A stretch of 64,000 bases of DNA from Alentia gelatinosa (GCA_950022655.1 OX465587.1:24617716-24681715), one strand, 5' to 3'. Counted from the stretch's first letter, positions 24,361-38,339 are shown. Numbers and translations are program-made. Notes: a model not told the origin generated them from the sequence alone.

Positions 24361-24756
24361 CCCTTTCACAGCAGGAGGATGCCTTAAGGCATTACCGCTA
24401 TATGGGAGGAGGATGCCTTAAGGTATTACCACTGTACGGCAGGAAGATGCCATAAGGCATCTTTTTGTGGGCTTTTTTTCAAACTCATTTTTTTTAAATA
24501 TATAAGATGAATTCGCAAAATTCCTTCAGGTTATCAATATCATTAAGGTATTTAAGGGGTTCAATATTATTAAAAAATATGGAGAATTAAATTGAATAAA
24601 TCATCAATTTGTGGAGAAAATGGCGAAAATCACAGCAAAACATGCCTGCCGTTCACACGTTCACTATGTAGCGTTTTCCTGCCTCTAGTATAGGCGAACG
24701 TCGATGGTAGCGCTGCCTCTGCTTTCCGGCCTGTGAGGCGTGCGGCCGTTAAAGGG
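24361..24756. mobile_element. piggyBac-like MITE, TSD TTAA
   Basis: The ends CCCTTTCACAGC and GTTAAAGGG are inverted, start with CCC, and are flanked by TTAA on both sides (24357-24360, 24757-24760). This is the hallmark of piggyBac insertions. The left part carries three copies of GGATGCCTTAAGGCATTACC-like words. At 396 bp without a transposase it is non-autonomous. Confidence 0.75.
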
Positions 24757-24760
24757 TTAA

Positions 24761-27620
24761 TTAGTATCCTGCCGATTGCATTTGCATATGATGCTCCTTG
24801 TACGGAATAACATTTCAGAAGTTCGAAATATACACTTAAAGGGAAAAAATCAACAAAATATAGAATATAATCTTTCGTACAATGCTAATACATTATTGCT
24901 AGTATATCAATTTGACAAGGCACTACAAAATATTTGTCTTATATGCATGGGAAATTGACCTACGAATAGGTCTCCCTGTGGGAAAGGTAAACAATACCCG
25001 CTGAAAGGTTGATATGGAAATGTGATGATCATTAATACATAATAAAGCTGTCATAAATATGACGGACGTTGATGTATAGTGCATGGTGTTGTGTGTGTAG
25101 CGGGGCATACATGGTTCAACTCCTGTCCACTCAAAATGACCTCGATCAGTATTCGGGCTAGATTGGCCAACAACTCTGTCTCCACTCTGTTTCAACTATG
25201 ATCTTGGTTGGGTCCACTCTCATGTGGTATCTGCGGTGAACGCCTCAAACCAAGTACTTTTGTTTTATGTAGGTTCTTAAAGCAGAATTAGTTAAGAGGA
25301 AAAATTCCTAACTTGATAAATTGATAATGAAAATTAGCGTTTTGTTCATAATCTTTTTCTAAACTATACACAAAGGGAAATAAGAAAATGCTAAATTGGG
25401 TCCGAGAGTACAGAATGACACACTCACCAAGCAGTGCATACATATTTACAACCTGAGTGGAGACATTTTCTGTACATGATTACAGCTACTAGATCAAGGT
25501 GGCCGTGGATCCCCCCCCCCCCCAACCAGAGCTTAAGAACTGATGAAAAGGAAACATGATATCAATAGAGAAGATGGGGGGAAAAGAAGTAGTGTAGCTC
25601 TGGTTGCCAGTGTATATTAGGGCTCCCTGCTTGGTCGTTCACAAATATATCATTAGGGGGCGTTGGTGTTGTCTCGCAAATGAAGCACCATTCCAAAATA
25701 CAGGCACAATTATCAGTGGTTTTGTTTATGGACGGTCGTATGGACCGAAATGTTGACCCGTGGTAATACACGAGCAGAACGTACCTTGTGTATTTCGTCA
25801 TCACATAAACACTTATACATATGATATAATGCGCAGCAAATGATTGCAATTTTTCCTGTCCTTTTTCAGTTGATTTGGATTTATCGTGAAAAACGATATT
25901 TCACATCAGTGCAGAAATGTCACTTACGTGCTGCGTGTTTATAGTCTGATACTATGGCAGTTTGTCATATACAATTTGTTCATTGTTAAACTGTAATATC
26001 TTAATCATAAAGTACATTTCTCGTCAGAAGCAGGACCTTGCATGCATGGCACCATGTGACTCAACAACTCGAAGCACATCAGCTATACAGATATATTCTG
26101 TTATTTTATGAGTTCCTGCTGGTAAGAGGGGGCTCCCCGAAATATGGAACACCTGTACATAGGGGTTGCTATTTTCAGACCTGATTGATTAATTTCACTC
26201 ATTTTTAGGAGAAGCACCTTACACATCGCACAGTGGCCAGTTCAATAATCAGTTTTTAATTTCGGCTTCTTTATCAGTTAATGATGCTTGTACTGTAGAA
26301 ATGCCTATTTATCCTGTTAATGTTTTGTAAACCAGAGAGAATAAGTGTTATCTTGGCGAGATTTAAAAGCATGTACAGCAGTTATATTCACTGTAAATTC
26401 TGCTGGGGAGTTGCCTTACTTGTAGGGTGGGCAAAACATGACACTACATACATATAGTACAAGCCGTATGCAGGATACAACTGCACCAGTAGATAGCAAA
26501 CAGACATTCTAAGCGTACTCTTGCCCAAATGATGCTGCAAATGTAAATCTTGCGAATAATGGTTGTCGTAAATAGGTCGAGTAATGGCAGGTTATGCGAG
26601 TGGGCTGAGCAGAAGTCAATATGTAGATGGACCTGACATGGTCCGCATACAAATGGGTAAAGTATAGCTAGATGTACAAAGGGATGAGACGCAAAATGTT
26701 GCTCTGTGACCTTTCCTGGAATCGCCGCGAGTGAGTGGGTTTGGGAGAATGTAGTCCTCAATAACTCTTAGTGTGATGGTTCTGAGTATCCAGCTTCTCC
26801 TATTTTCCCAAATGTAAATATCGTATGGAAATTGATATAGAATATCTCTCACAAAATAGACTTTCCCTAGAAATTAGAAGACAATTTTACATCTATTCTA
26901 TTCAGTAGTCAGGGTTCCCCTGAGTGAATGTATATCATTTTGTTTGCGGGTTTTATCTAAAACATGCGTCGTTTTTGGCTCACTATAATTGAACTTTATA
27001 TAAGCATAAGAATTTATATTTCAACGCTTGTGTTTTCTTAGATATTCTTATTGCACAATGTGACGAAGCACAATTTTAGAATGCATAAGTTAATGAAGCT
27101 ATTGTTCTAATATCTGCATTTAAGATATTTGCTTGACTCCAAGTATAGGGTTGTAAAATATTGTGAGCTATAATTATGTTATACATTAATTCACAGCAAT
27201 TACAATTCATTACAAATGTCCGTATGTATTATTCCCGTTCCTGGTACGATATGCTGGGGCTTATTATGTTGATTAGTCATCATTCATATCGTTAAGACAA
27301 GCATCGTGCTCAGAATATGATTATTTTACTTGCTCTACTTCTGGGTTCTGGGTCATTGAATTAAAACAGAATTTCCATGAGGTGAAACTCAATCCATCAT
27401 CAGCTGCATCTTTTCCTGTATCTCTCATTCAACCTTTATCATTCCATCTCTATCGCGATCAAACTAACTATGGTGAATAATTCATAAATATATCTCTCAG
27501 AAACGCTTTAGACAGTATCAAAGGATGCTTAATTAAGGCAACCTACCCTGTCATTGAAATGATACCTCTATCCATACACCATACATATCCATCCAGCCTC
27601 TTATGGTTATTCATGAAATA
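24761..27620. other. Unassigned intergenic segment
   Basis: AT-rich, with a C13 run at 25511-25523. No gene, RNA or repeat border is supported. Confidence 0.5.
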
Positions 27621-27873
27621 CTATCAAGAAACGTCACGAAATTTCATACAATTGTTTATATGGCATGAGTTGTATTCGCGGAATGATATCACGAAGCGGA
27701 GCTGAGTGATATCTGTAGCAGAAGACAACGACAACGTTTAGATTTTATCCTATCCGGTAACATGTTTTTAATTTCATATTTCACCTGTGGCATATAAATG
27801 TTATATGGCATAACCGTGGCATACAGTCACTCCATGTTAAGTCTATGGAGATTTATATGAGTGGTAGGATAAA
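27621..27873 (+). mobile_element. Modular foldback element E5 (TATATGGCAT arms)
   Basis: It begins like E4 (TATCAAGAAACGTCACGA) and has the apex ATCACGAAGCGGAGCTGAGTG. After TTATCCTATCC the spacer contains GTTATATGGCATAAC and GTGGCATAC, then CCATGTTAAGTCTATGG and GTGGTAGGATAAA. The arm word TATATGGCAT recurs exactly in the spacer. More diverged than the other copies. Confidence 0.7.
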
Positions 27874-30769
27874 GTCTGCTTTGCATTTATCAGGTAATTG
27901 TATGCCTATCTTCCAGCGAGTATGGATTCTTCTGACTTTCTTATGCTTTCCCCAACAGTACTGCTGAGTAATACTGAGTAGTTTCTTTTTCTTAGCATCT
28001 CTAAGAGTGTATAAGAGTAATCAATGAGTATGGAGACACGTTGGTGTAATGTAAGTTCCCGTTCTACATGGACTTGCACTGAATATGCTCTCACATATTA
28101 ATTGTCATAAAGCACTGAAGTAATGATGATTGGAGTGTGTTTGGACCATGCAAAATCCATGCAAAATCAATTTTCACTAGTATTTCTGTCTTTATTACCT
28201 GAAATGCGAAAAAAAAGAGTCGGGCGATACTCTGGAGTCACTCCTATTCTCAGACCATCTGTTTCTCGAGCTAAGAATGTCATTTGTTCTTTCACTTTTC
28301 GTGATCGTTGACTGTTTTTATCCCCGGCTGATTAGCCCGTCACCCTGCCGCATGCTGATTGGTGGAGCTAGCACGACCAGAATAGTAATATGGGCATTGC
28401 TGCTTGCCCCGCCATCAAGCGGCAGTCTGCTGAACTGGTCGGCTCAGATGGAGCTGCTCATCATGGACTCAGAGTAGCTCCTGACAGAGGAGACCGCCAA
28501 CAAATGTAATGCATTTATAATTAAGTCAGACTTGTTGGCATTGTGAGCGCTGCATCAGTAAGGCGGAATCGGGTCGCGCTGGTTGGGGTACAACAACAGG
28601 GTTAGTTAGCTAGGTAAGGGAGCCTATGCTCGGATAAATGACCCATACATGTTTAGAATAGCAGGTACTATGAATCTTGGTTGTTTACTTCCCCATTTGC
28701 GTTCAAGGTATATCTGAGTGAGTAGCTAGGGATATACAAACCGGCTATTGGTCGGAAATAACAACCAGAGCTGAATGAATATAATAATGATATCAGCGCC
28801 TGATTTATATGAATATTCTTGTGGTGGTGGTAACAGTAGAGACGGCCTGAGGTGAGATCCAATTGATATTTATGCAACAAGGCATGCGCAAGTAGCATTC
28901 CTATATACCTATGGGTGAACAATCTATGATTACTTAACGCTTCTGGGGATGGAATATCTTGCGTACTGCTCTAGGTTGAAGTATACTATACAAGGTTGGC
29001 GTATACTTCCCAAGGTTGACATTTAGACCAATCAGATCGTCTCTTACAAAACTCATATCAAAAACGCAGTGGTGAGAAAACATAGAGTGTTAAGTTACGC
29101 AATGAGGTTGGATCTGGCTATGGGTTTGATGGTGGGTGAGTAAATAACGCTAATTATCGCTATTAAACCACATTTGAAGGTATATAGGAATAGAGAAACC
29201 AAGTTTCCCTCTGTTCCCCGTGACGCGGTAGTCAAGCCAAGCAGTATCTGCTGAGTTGCTTAAATCCAAATTGATTCTCACCACGGGTCGTTTAGTATCT
29301 ATCCAATCCCGTCTACACAATTTTAGATGGAATGAATAGCTGCATAAAAATCATTTTATGCCATGTCCCATTAAATACTCGGTGTTAAACCTATGGGTGT
29401 TTCTTACTGGAGGATACATAGTACGGCATAACGCAATCTGGGGCCCGTTTAATAATCAAGGATCGTAGAGGAAGATGCTTTTCTGTAACTTGTACAAGGG
29501 TTATCGTTTAATGATATTCAAGTCTCATCGCTAAGACAGTATTAGCCATCCATGAGGTCGTCTATAAGTGTTGAATAAAGTTGACCCACTTCGTTCTTGG
29601 GTCTCCTTGGCGTACAGAAATGGGTCTACATGTACAAGCCTAGATATTTAAATAGGCCCCTGGGTCCCTGAACCATGGTACGTTTATTATTTTTTATGAA
29701 CATTTAATTTAGGATGTGATGGTCGTCAGTGTCCTTTTTTTATAAAGTCCATGTCCACCGTTATGACATCGATGTCGCAGTTGTATGAGAAATATTTAGT
29801 GAGAGGTGGAGAGAGACACTACCATCTAAAGTTGGTGTTCGAACAACCTGTGGCCTGCTGAATAATCCAGGATGTATCGTAGGGCTGGACGGTAAGACCT
29901 AACTCAAGACGAAGGAGCTCTGGGACGATCCACTCCAAATATCGTTTCATAAATGAGATTCCTGGTGGACAGAAAAGTCTCTCTTGGAAATTGGCCTAGT
30001 GCGTTGAACACATCTCATCAGGACAAGTCCCTTGAGCCTTAGCCTGAGGCCCCATAGACTTGGGAAAATTACTGTTGAACCTTGACGAGGGGCGATATGG
30101 GTCACCCGCACGATACATTATTAGACGCTAACGGACGATACCTCGTGTATCGTCGGCTATAACTGTTCTTCCCCACGATATCCTTATTGAATTACTAAAC
30201 CGAAACCCTCGCAAGAGTTCTCCCATGACCATATACTCTCGTTGGCATAGAAAATCAAAAAGGCATCTGGGAGGTATTTTTGAAACTAGGAAAGTATTTT
30301 TGTCTTCGTTGAATTAGGTCGATTTTCCCGAAATTTACTAATACCAGTTATGCAATGGACATACACTCAGATTCAAAGCGATTCCATCACGAATACTGAT
30401 GCAAATTTATCTCCTCAATTCTGCAACACTTATGAAAATATTTCCAGCAAGAAAAGACACTGCCGGTGGGTGACTTATTAGGACGAAATAAGAAAAAAAA
30501 AACGATTTCCATCCCGATTTCTAAAACATCATTGTTAAGTCTCTTCGACCGTCCGTTCTAACTAGAGTTAACCGGGTTAGAGGCCATTTCCGCTAGGAAA
30601 CTACCGGCTTCACTCAGCTATGCACTTTCTCCATTCAAATTGTTTTCAAGGACCCATTTCGTCCTTGAGGTCCATGACCCTGGCCTGCCTATTTCCCGAG
30701 GAACGCTAGCAGGGCCCATCAACCTGTCCCCGAGATCGTCCATACACTGCGATGTGTGCCCCACTCGCC
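27874..30769. other. Unassigned intergenic segment
   Basis: No gene is supported. A decayed tail of a modular foldback element is listed separately at 29298-29408. Confidence 0.5.
29298..29408 (+). mobile_element. Decayed modular foldback tail (E11)
   Basis: TATCTATCCAATCCC resembles the left boundary, and CGGTGTTAAACCTATGGGTGT followed by GGAGGATAC resembles the shared tail. No hairpin is readable. Confidence 0.35.
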
Positions 30770-31025
30770 CTAACCACCCCCGGGTGACCGGACCATCAGT
30801 ATTCTCATCGGGAGACCGAATGCACGGGCTACGTCGCCGGGCGGAACTTTGCGAGATTCCAATATGGCGTCACAGGTCTCGCGAGGAAGTGCGAGATGTG
30901 TGATGCGATAGGCAGCGCCCCCAGGAAGGAGGCGGCGCGGGCGCGCACTATCGACGGGCCCGACAAGGCTGATGGTACGCATGCGCAGATGCCAGTAGTT
31001 GAGTAAAGGGCGCTGATTGGTCGAC
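30770..31025. promoter_or_regulatory. CpG-island promoter with NRF1, TCTCGCGAG and CCAAT motifs
   Basis: A sharply CpG-rich segment in AT-rich DNA carries CCAATATGGCGTC at 30859-30871 (YY1-like), TCTCGCGAG at 30877-30885, GCATGCGCA at 30979-30987 (NRF1-like) and an inverted CCAAT box ATTGG at 31016-31020. In animals this combination marks TATA-less housekeeping and often bidirectional promoters. The first exon is not certain: an ATGGCG lies inside the YY1-like word on the plus strand and opens only 15 codons before a stop. Confidence 0.55.
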
Positions 31026-33376
31026 TAGATGTCACTGTGGGGGTGTCTTAGAAGGCAACAGATGCGGAGAACCTGTCACGTGATTTATAAAATTAACTGA
31101 AGACTTACATCCAACGTCAATTAAGTTTTCTTTGTGGTGCTCAACGGTCATTTAACTGGACATGATGAGTTGAAACTGAGCAATGAACACACAGTATTTG
31201 CATGGATTATTCGTTTGCTGCACCTGCAATACTTTGAATGTAATATTACGTTTTAAGCGTCCATTTAAAAAAAAAAATTCATATATATATTTTTGGGGGG
31301 GTTGATTCGATAGTACAAGCCTCCGATCTGCCATCATACCCGTGTAATAATTATATATACATTTCCATACAGAGTTATCGTACTTATGAATCGCTTATAT
31401 TTAAGGACTTATAGAGGGACTTTCTGTATTCTACATTTAACAGAAGGAACAGAATGGTGTATTTATTAGAATCCAGACATCATAGTAGCATTGGACAGAT
31501 TAAGCAGAGCTGAAACCAATCTAACTACATTCTACAAAACAAATAAGGTCCGCATCACAATCAGAGAAAATACTGTTTTCCTTTTAAATAAGTTCTTCTA
31601 TTCGTGCCATGAACGACTAATATGTTTAAAGACGGTAACTTTATGGCTTCTTTAAGGATTCCGAAATCGTAAGGGTTAACTTCAGCCAATAAAAGTGACC
31701 TCACAAGTCTTTCTCTTCCCCTCTAATTATAAAACCGTGTAAAGGCAGTCCTCCTTATGTTGAGTGCACTTGGGTCACGGTCAGCCTAAATGTTGGAGTA
31801 TAAAGACAGGGTAGCGTCAGGACAGTTGGCAAAGGACCTTCCTTGTGTACTCACTTTAGTTTGATGAAGTGAGGGTGAAAGTACGTTTACCAAAACGAAA
31901 TCACGGTGTCCCGGTATTATCACTACAGTAGGCTAACTATACCAGGGGATCTTTGAGGAATATTACCTCAATGGATATTGGCTGTTTCTACTACGTTGGT
32001 AAAGGCGCGTATTGACTTGGAAGAATCTGAACACAAAGATATCTCCATAATCTCTTTAGGCCACATGTACATGCTTTGCATCTCTGATACATTTATAGGG
32101 TAAAGATATGAAAAATAAATTATTTCAAGGAAAATAAATCGACCGTTCTGTGCCCAAATTCGACTGAGAGTGGCTCCTATTATTTAGATAAGGTTAATAT
32201 ATGAATGTTTTTGAGGTATGTAGTAAAAATTAAATGATTCCAGTTTTGTGTATAATAATGAGACATAGTGAAGGTGCTGAATGGAATCTGTTCCTTGTTG
32301 TTTTTGCTAGAAATACAAAACTCGTTCTTCAACCTCGGTTTGTATTTCCGACACAAAATATCACGGAACGGATCCCATTCTGGCATCCTAAATATGTCTC
32401 CATATATTCTAACATGGTATGAACATCAATCATCATGGTACGTTCTACGAAACAACCACTGCAGAAGATTGATCTGAAGATAGTTGTGTCAGTGAAGATC
32501 AATTGAAAAGGTCTGGCAGCGAATCCAGCTGATGCTTGACTGGATAATGACATATAGGTGAGATAAATGTTAGAGAGTGAAGGTCAAATTGAATGGAATG
32601 TTCAAAATGCATTATCTCTTGTTGCTATAGCGTACCACTGCAATGTCCATGCAACATAACCGGTATATTTCAATGAAACATGGTGTTAAGAACTATAGCT
32701 ACAAGATTGAAATTAAATTGAAACATTCTACCTGAATTCGAAATAATTCCCTGAAGCCTTTCCACAGGCTGCCCGATCACTATCACAGCCGCCGATAACT
32801 CCTCATCATTTATTACACTGAATGGTACAAAGTTCAGGTCAATGCCTCCTTTCACTACCCTTCAATGCGTAGGACTCAAACATGCATGTAAATGATAAAT
32901 TGTAAAATAGTGTGTCACGATCAATCTTTTTGTCCTTCATTGTTCCTATTAGACATAGTTCGCCTCCTTACAAAAGTGGTCTACCACTATACTCATTGGC
33001 CCTGGTTTTACGTAACAAATAATAGTTTGTCGAAGGTATATCAATGCACGATATATTTCAGGGACATGTACATGGGAGAACGCCACATTGTTATGCTGAA
33101 TACACACATTTGTTATTAAACACCTGAATAAAAAAGTAAAAGACATTATGTATATATAACTATATTTGTTATTATCCAACTAATGCGAGGTCTCCATACT
33201 GAACCCATAGCACCTCCAGGTCACTACTGATTAGAACACAGAAAGCCGCATTCTACTCAGTAGAAAACGGGGGGAAAAGTCCCCAGTGCGCAAAGTGATG
33301 CGTGAGAAGATCAGCGGATATCACGTCTTTCCTTTGATAACTTGTATTTAGAATGATGAATGATGAATACAAATTT
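31026..33376. other. Unassigned intergenic segment
   Basis: Nothing supported beyond short AT-rich frames. If the CpG-rich segment to the left is a promoter, small downstream exons could be hidden here. Confidence 0.45.
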
Positions 33377-33487
33377 ACCATGATTTTTATATTAATGGTC
33401 GCATTCTTATTGTACTTGACACGACGCAATATCCTCGCATTCGCTTGGATATTACTATGCGTCACAATACAGATCAAAATCATGGTT
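33377..33487. repeat. Foldback element, P family (copy P4)
   Basis: Ends ACCATGATTTT and AAAATCATGGT are inverted, and the core CGCAATATCCTCGC / CTTGGATATTACTATGCG matches the core of the P copies at 39-40 kb. Confidence 0.6.
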
Positions 33488-34894
33488 ATTTTTTTGTGTA
33501 CGCACAGATTGGCCAAGACTCTTCTTCACATGTGTAATCTCTACATATCTTAAAGTGATAGTTTTCACACCAGGATGCACGAACATGTTCACCATCTGTG
33601 CCCTTCTACAATTTACTCGGCGTTAGTAAATTATATCTCATTAGTATGGCGCTTTGTGTCTTTCTTTCCCATAGCCAAAAAGAAAACTGAAAACGTTGCT
33701 CTAATAGAGAATTACATTGACGATGAAGGGTTTCCTATCAGTTCTGTACTTCTTTTAATAGAACTTCCTACCGTCCAATCTTGCATTGACCTGTCGTTGA
33801 ATGGATCTTTACGAAGGTTAGCTCCGACTGCTGAAATTCCTTTGCAACTGGCGAACAAGAAGTTGTTCAAATCGCTCATTACCCGCCATTCAGATAGCTC
33901 AATGAGGTTCCAATGCTCTGTCATAAAAGACACTGTCTTTCAGAGACAAAACAAAAAAAAGGGAATCTCATCTGACCTGCGGAGTCTCTCCTTCATCGAA
34001 AATTGGTAATTTCTTGTTGGCCCGACCTAAAACCCGTTTTAACGTCATTGAATAACAATGAAATGTCACAATCATCAAGAGAGGCACAGATTCAGCTCCA
34101 GAAAAGAACAGCAAATACCAGGCTTCAAGCGGATTATTTCCTGACCTGCCACTGGAAATGCTTCACGAGGCTGTTGTTCTGTCTCACAATGATGAGTCAA
34201 TATTTTCTTTCATTTCCAAAATCAAATGCGTGACTGCAAAGAAAGCATGGAAATATCAGATAAATCAATTCGTTGGTGACAGCTGAAAATAGCTAAGCGG
34301 CAGTTGGTTGTGTTCACGAATATAGCATCAATCTTTTCCGGAGACGATTTCAGAAATGTGACATACCGCTCATATGAAAAAAGAAAGTTTACGAATAAAT
34401 AAAAAATAAAAAATAAATGAATAAGTATTACGCACCAAATATCATACTGAATGTGGTCTAAGAACATAGAATATGGTATTTATTAATTCTAATTAGGTCT
34501 AACCAAGTATGCAAGGTCATGCTAGGATTGCTATCATCAAAGAAATAGTCATTCAGGTTTTGCCTACGCTATACTTTGTTCAGTCCCATCCAATTATATA
34601 GAGTGATGATTTGACAGCAATGCAAAGGCTACGATGATGCTACTGAATGATATCAAACAAATCTAGGCCGTAACATAACTTTGAAATCCTCTATAAAGTA
34701 TGCATACCTCGATGAATGTATATACATCTATACCGATTGGGTGTAAATCTGCCCGATCTATGCTCAATTGAGCGGTTTATAACATCGCGTTTCATGTTCA
34801 CCTTAGCATACACACAGCTATTGTTATGTCCCATAATGATCTATTTTTCATGAAAGGAGAACAATAACCCGTGTTGTCAATTACTTCAGCACCT
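33488..34894. other. Unassigned segment with one 144-codon open frame
   Basis: A plus-strand frame at 33575-34009 is open for 144 codons, but it has no signal, domain or splice context that I recognise, and the start is arbitrary. It could be a decayed transposon fragment. The rest is AT-rich. Confidence 0.35.
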
Positions 34895-35330
34895 ACAAGG
34901 AAAGTAGGTAGGTAGCTAGGATGGAAAGGTCAGTAAGTAGGTAGGATGGGTAGGTAGGCAGGATGGGAAGGTTAGTAAGTTGGTAGGGTCGGTAGGTCGG
35001 TAGGGATGTAGGGAGGGGTATAAGTAGGTAGAGTGAAAAGGTAGATACAGCGGTTAGGTAGAGTCTGTAGATATTTCGGTAGGGTTGGTAGGTAGGTGTC
35101 TGTGGTGATTTGGTAGGTATGTAATTAAGATAGGGTAGGTAGATGGGTAGATAGGTAGGTAAGTTGGTAGGTAGGTAGGTAGGTAGGTAGGTAGGAAGGT
35201 AAGCAGGTAGCTAGGTAGATAGGTAGCTAGACCTGTAGCTAGCGTGATTTGTTAGGTACCTATAGGTAGGTAGGTGAGTAGGTATGTAGGATGGTAGGTA
35301 GGGTGGTACGGAACGATGAGAATCCTCGAA
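34895..35330 (+). repeat. GGTA-type microsatellite (degenerate GTAG tetranucleotide)
   Basis: Degenerate GGTAGGTAGGTA runs fill about 435 bases, purest near 35150-35200. It faces an inverted counterpart at 35385-35855. Confidence 0.9.
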
Positions 35331-35384
35331 GCACTGGCCTAGGAGAGGAAAGAGATGTAGACAAATAGACAAATATTTTTGTTA

Positions 35385-35855
35385 CTCTATCCTACCTACG
35401 CTATCTATCTTACCTACTCTACCTATTCAACATATCCCACGTATCCTACCTACCTACCTACCTACCCTTACTAAATACCCTGCCTACCCTACTACTATCT
35501 ACCCTACCTTTCCTACCGACCTTTTCTACCTACTTACCCTACCCTATTTACCTACCTAACCATCTTATCTACCTTTCCTTCTACTTACCTCCCTCCCTAA
35601 CTACCTACTGACCTACATACCTATCTACCTTACTGAATATACCCACTCACTCTACCAACCCAATCTACCTAGCCTATTTATCCTACCCACCCTACCTAAT
35701 CTACCTACCCTTACTACCCTACCTACCCTACTACTACCTGCCATTCCTACCTTTCCTACCTATTCTAACTACCCTACCCTACCTATCTTTCCTACCTTTC
35801 CATATTCTACCTACCCTACCTACATATCTACCTACCACCCTATCTACAACCCTCA
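35385..35855 (-). repeat. TACC-type microsatellite, inverted partner of the preceding repeat
   Basis: Degenerate CTACCTACCC runs fill about 470 bases and are the complement of the GGTA repeat on the left, separated by about 55 unique bases. Confidence 0.9.
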
Positions 35856-38339
35856 GACTAAGATCCTAACTAGGATCTAATGCCATTTCCATTCACATTG
35901 GAAGGATGCGGTACATCTAAATAACTTCATCAAATATAAGTATGAGGATATCCTGAGAAATTATTGTATTTGATCAAGAATCAACCGAGATCAAGAATTA
36001 ACCCGGAGAATGGATTTGATAGCTGTTTTTAAGTGTCACTTTAAAAAAGTAATATTAATCTAGATATAGAAATATATATGTGTAAACAAATCGAAATTAT
36101 TAATGTAACTTATTTCTGGTGTTGAAATCAAGTTATACTATTGCCTCAAAAATATCTCTTATTCAAGTCCTATATGGGTCTGAGTTTGACAGATTGTATG
36201 TCAGACGAATTCAATTTGGAGGAGCTGATTATGTATGGGTCTCCCTGTCCCTGTAATAGCTATTGTTTGAATGCTGTTTAGTTTAAGCCAGTCCCATCAG
36301 ATGCTTCAATGGGCATAGAGAATGGTCTGTCCCATTGGAAGTTCCATTGCTACACAGTCAGGTCTGTCCAATCAGATCTGACAATTCGAAATATACATGC
36401 ATTGTGAAGTTCAAGTGGTAGCAGAGAAGCGAGCCCGACCGAACAGGCTCTTAGGTGTACCTAATTGGTCAGTAGAGGTAGATAGGGAGTGGTTGTGGGA
36501 GGGGAGGGCATGGGGATATTCTGTCATGACTGTAAACTGGAGTGGCTTAAGGCCCAGAGTGTTATGAATGAGTATATGGGAGTAAAGTGCTGATTCCACC
36601 AGCCTAGAGGCTTTATCGGAAGGTTCTGGTGTCTTTGGAATGTATCAAAGAATATTTTATATGGTGAATTTTCTTGTATATTTTACTAGCTATGTTTATA
36701 TGATATTTCCCGATCTCCATTTTGGGAAGTTTTGGTTGCTCGGTGGAATAGGCGCTTAAAACTGGTTTTTCAGGTCTGGGCCAAGTTGGTTTGAATAACA
36801 AGTCTGTCCCATCAGATTTGGCAGTCTAGATGCATTACATTTATGTCTGTCCCATCAGATATGAAAATGTAAATACCACATTCAGTCACTATTATCAGCT
36901 ACTTGTTTCCTTTTCTAGTAGCAGATTGCATTATCCATAACTGAGTGTTTATCATTTAAGTACAGGATTGACATGCTGAATCAAGTGAATCCTTTGTCTA
37001 AAAAAGACTATTAACAAAAATGTCTATTTCTAGAAACCAAGTCAGTGGTGGAGCAGGGGATATGGTAAGGCTGGATACTGGACCCCTGCTTATTTTCCAG
37101 GCCTTTATAGTTGGCACATGAATAGTGAAGGGTTAGGTTTTTTGCAGTAAGCTGGAAGTATATACGAGTCCATTCTAACCTCTAGGTGACGTATATGATC
37201 GCGTTTTCTACGCTCAATAATTAGCTGTGCTTCTATAGTGATATTTCCATAGCAAGAAGACCATGATTCTCCCTATGATGACCTCCTTTTATCCAACTAA
37301 TGTCATCCTTATTCTTGAGCCTATCACTATTGAACATGTTTACAGCAAACACAAATCTGTTCACCGCTCACTCAGGTGCATGGTATAAACCTTAAGTATT
37401 CTTGTGGACATCTTGATCATGGGAAGGTCGTAGTACAGTGGTGCCACCTCCTGGCATGTTACAACTTCATTCACCCTTCTCTTTTAAAATCTGATGATTA
37501 TCACAGATCATAAGCACATAAAAGTTATATGGATATCTGCTAACACAAGTTTCTGTATTTTAGTATTTAAAAGGTTTCAGAAAATTCCACCGATACTACC
37601 GATAACACAACAGATCTGCTATGAAACAAAGCCCTAGTCAGCTCTAGTGAAAGTTGACGTGGAGATTTCAGTGGAGTGGACCGGGATGTATGTTGCGCCA
37701 TCTTCTGAACAGTGACAATAGCAGGGCCCAGACAACGTCCACATCCACACAGGATCACATCCACTCACTATAAATGATTATGTAGAACGCCCTCGGGACA
37801 TACCGAAATGTTAATATACTCTCATGAATCGTATGTCAAGGTAGCGGTATCATATCTCTCTGTTTTATTGTAATCCGTTTTCCAATGATAGCAACTGTGC
37901 CTATTTATTTACTTGAGAGAGACTTTTGCATATTGTCACGTTATGTAATTGTGTCTTATAGAGAGAACATGTCCGGTTAGATCAAGGCACGCATAATAAA
38001 CCCAGGTAAGGGAAGTTTTATTTGTTTATTATCTATTTATCTATTTATACTGTAAAGACACTGGTATGTACACGTGTCCTAACTATGGACGTTGATTCAC
38101 CCATACTCAAACATACATAAAGTTTAATCTTGTGCATGTGCACAAACTTATTGTACACACGGTGTATCAGAATAGGAAATAAATATGTTACCTTTTTGCA
38201 TGCCAGAATATATTATTCTGAGTTGTATCTAAATAAATCATAGTCATGAATAATAAACCAGAGAAGGGGGAGAGAAATTTGTGACTATGATAATTTGGGG
38301 TATGGACAGGGAACAAGGGACAAAAATAGTAAATAGTAC
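35856..38339. other. Unassigned segment with a dispersed CTGTCCCATCAGAT word
   Basis: CTGTCCCATCAGAT or a one- to three-base variant occurs near 36288, 36329, 36365, 36801 and 36844. No coding region is supported. Confidence 0.45.

Noticed and set aside
33575..34009. Plus-strand open frame of 144 codons
   Set aside because: No recognisable motif, no signal or splice context; kept only as a remark.
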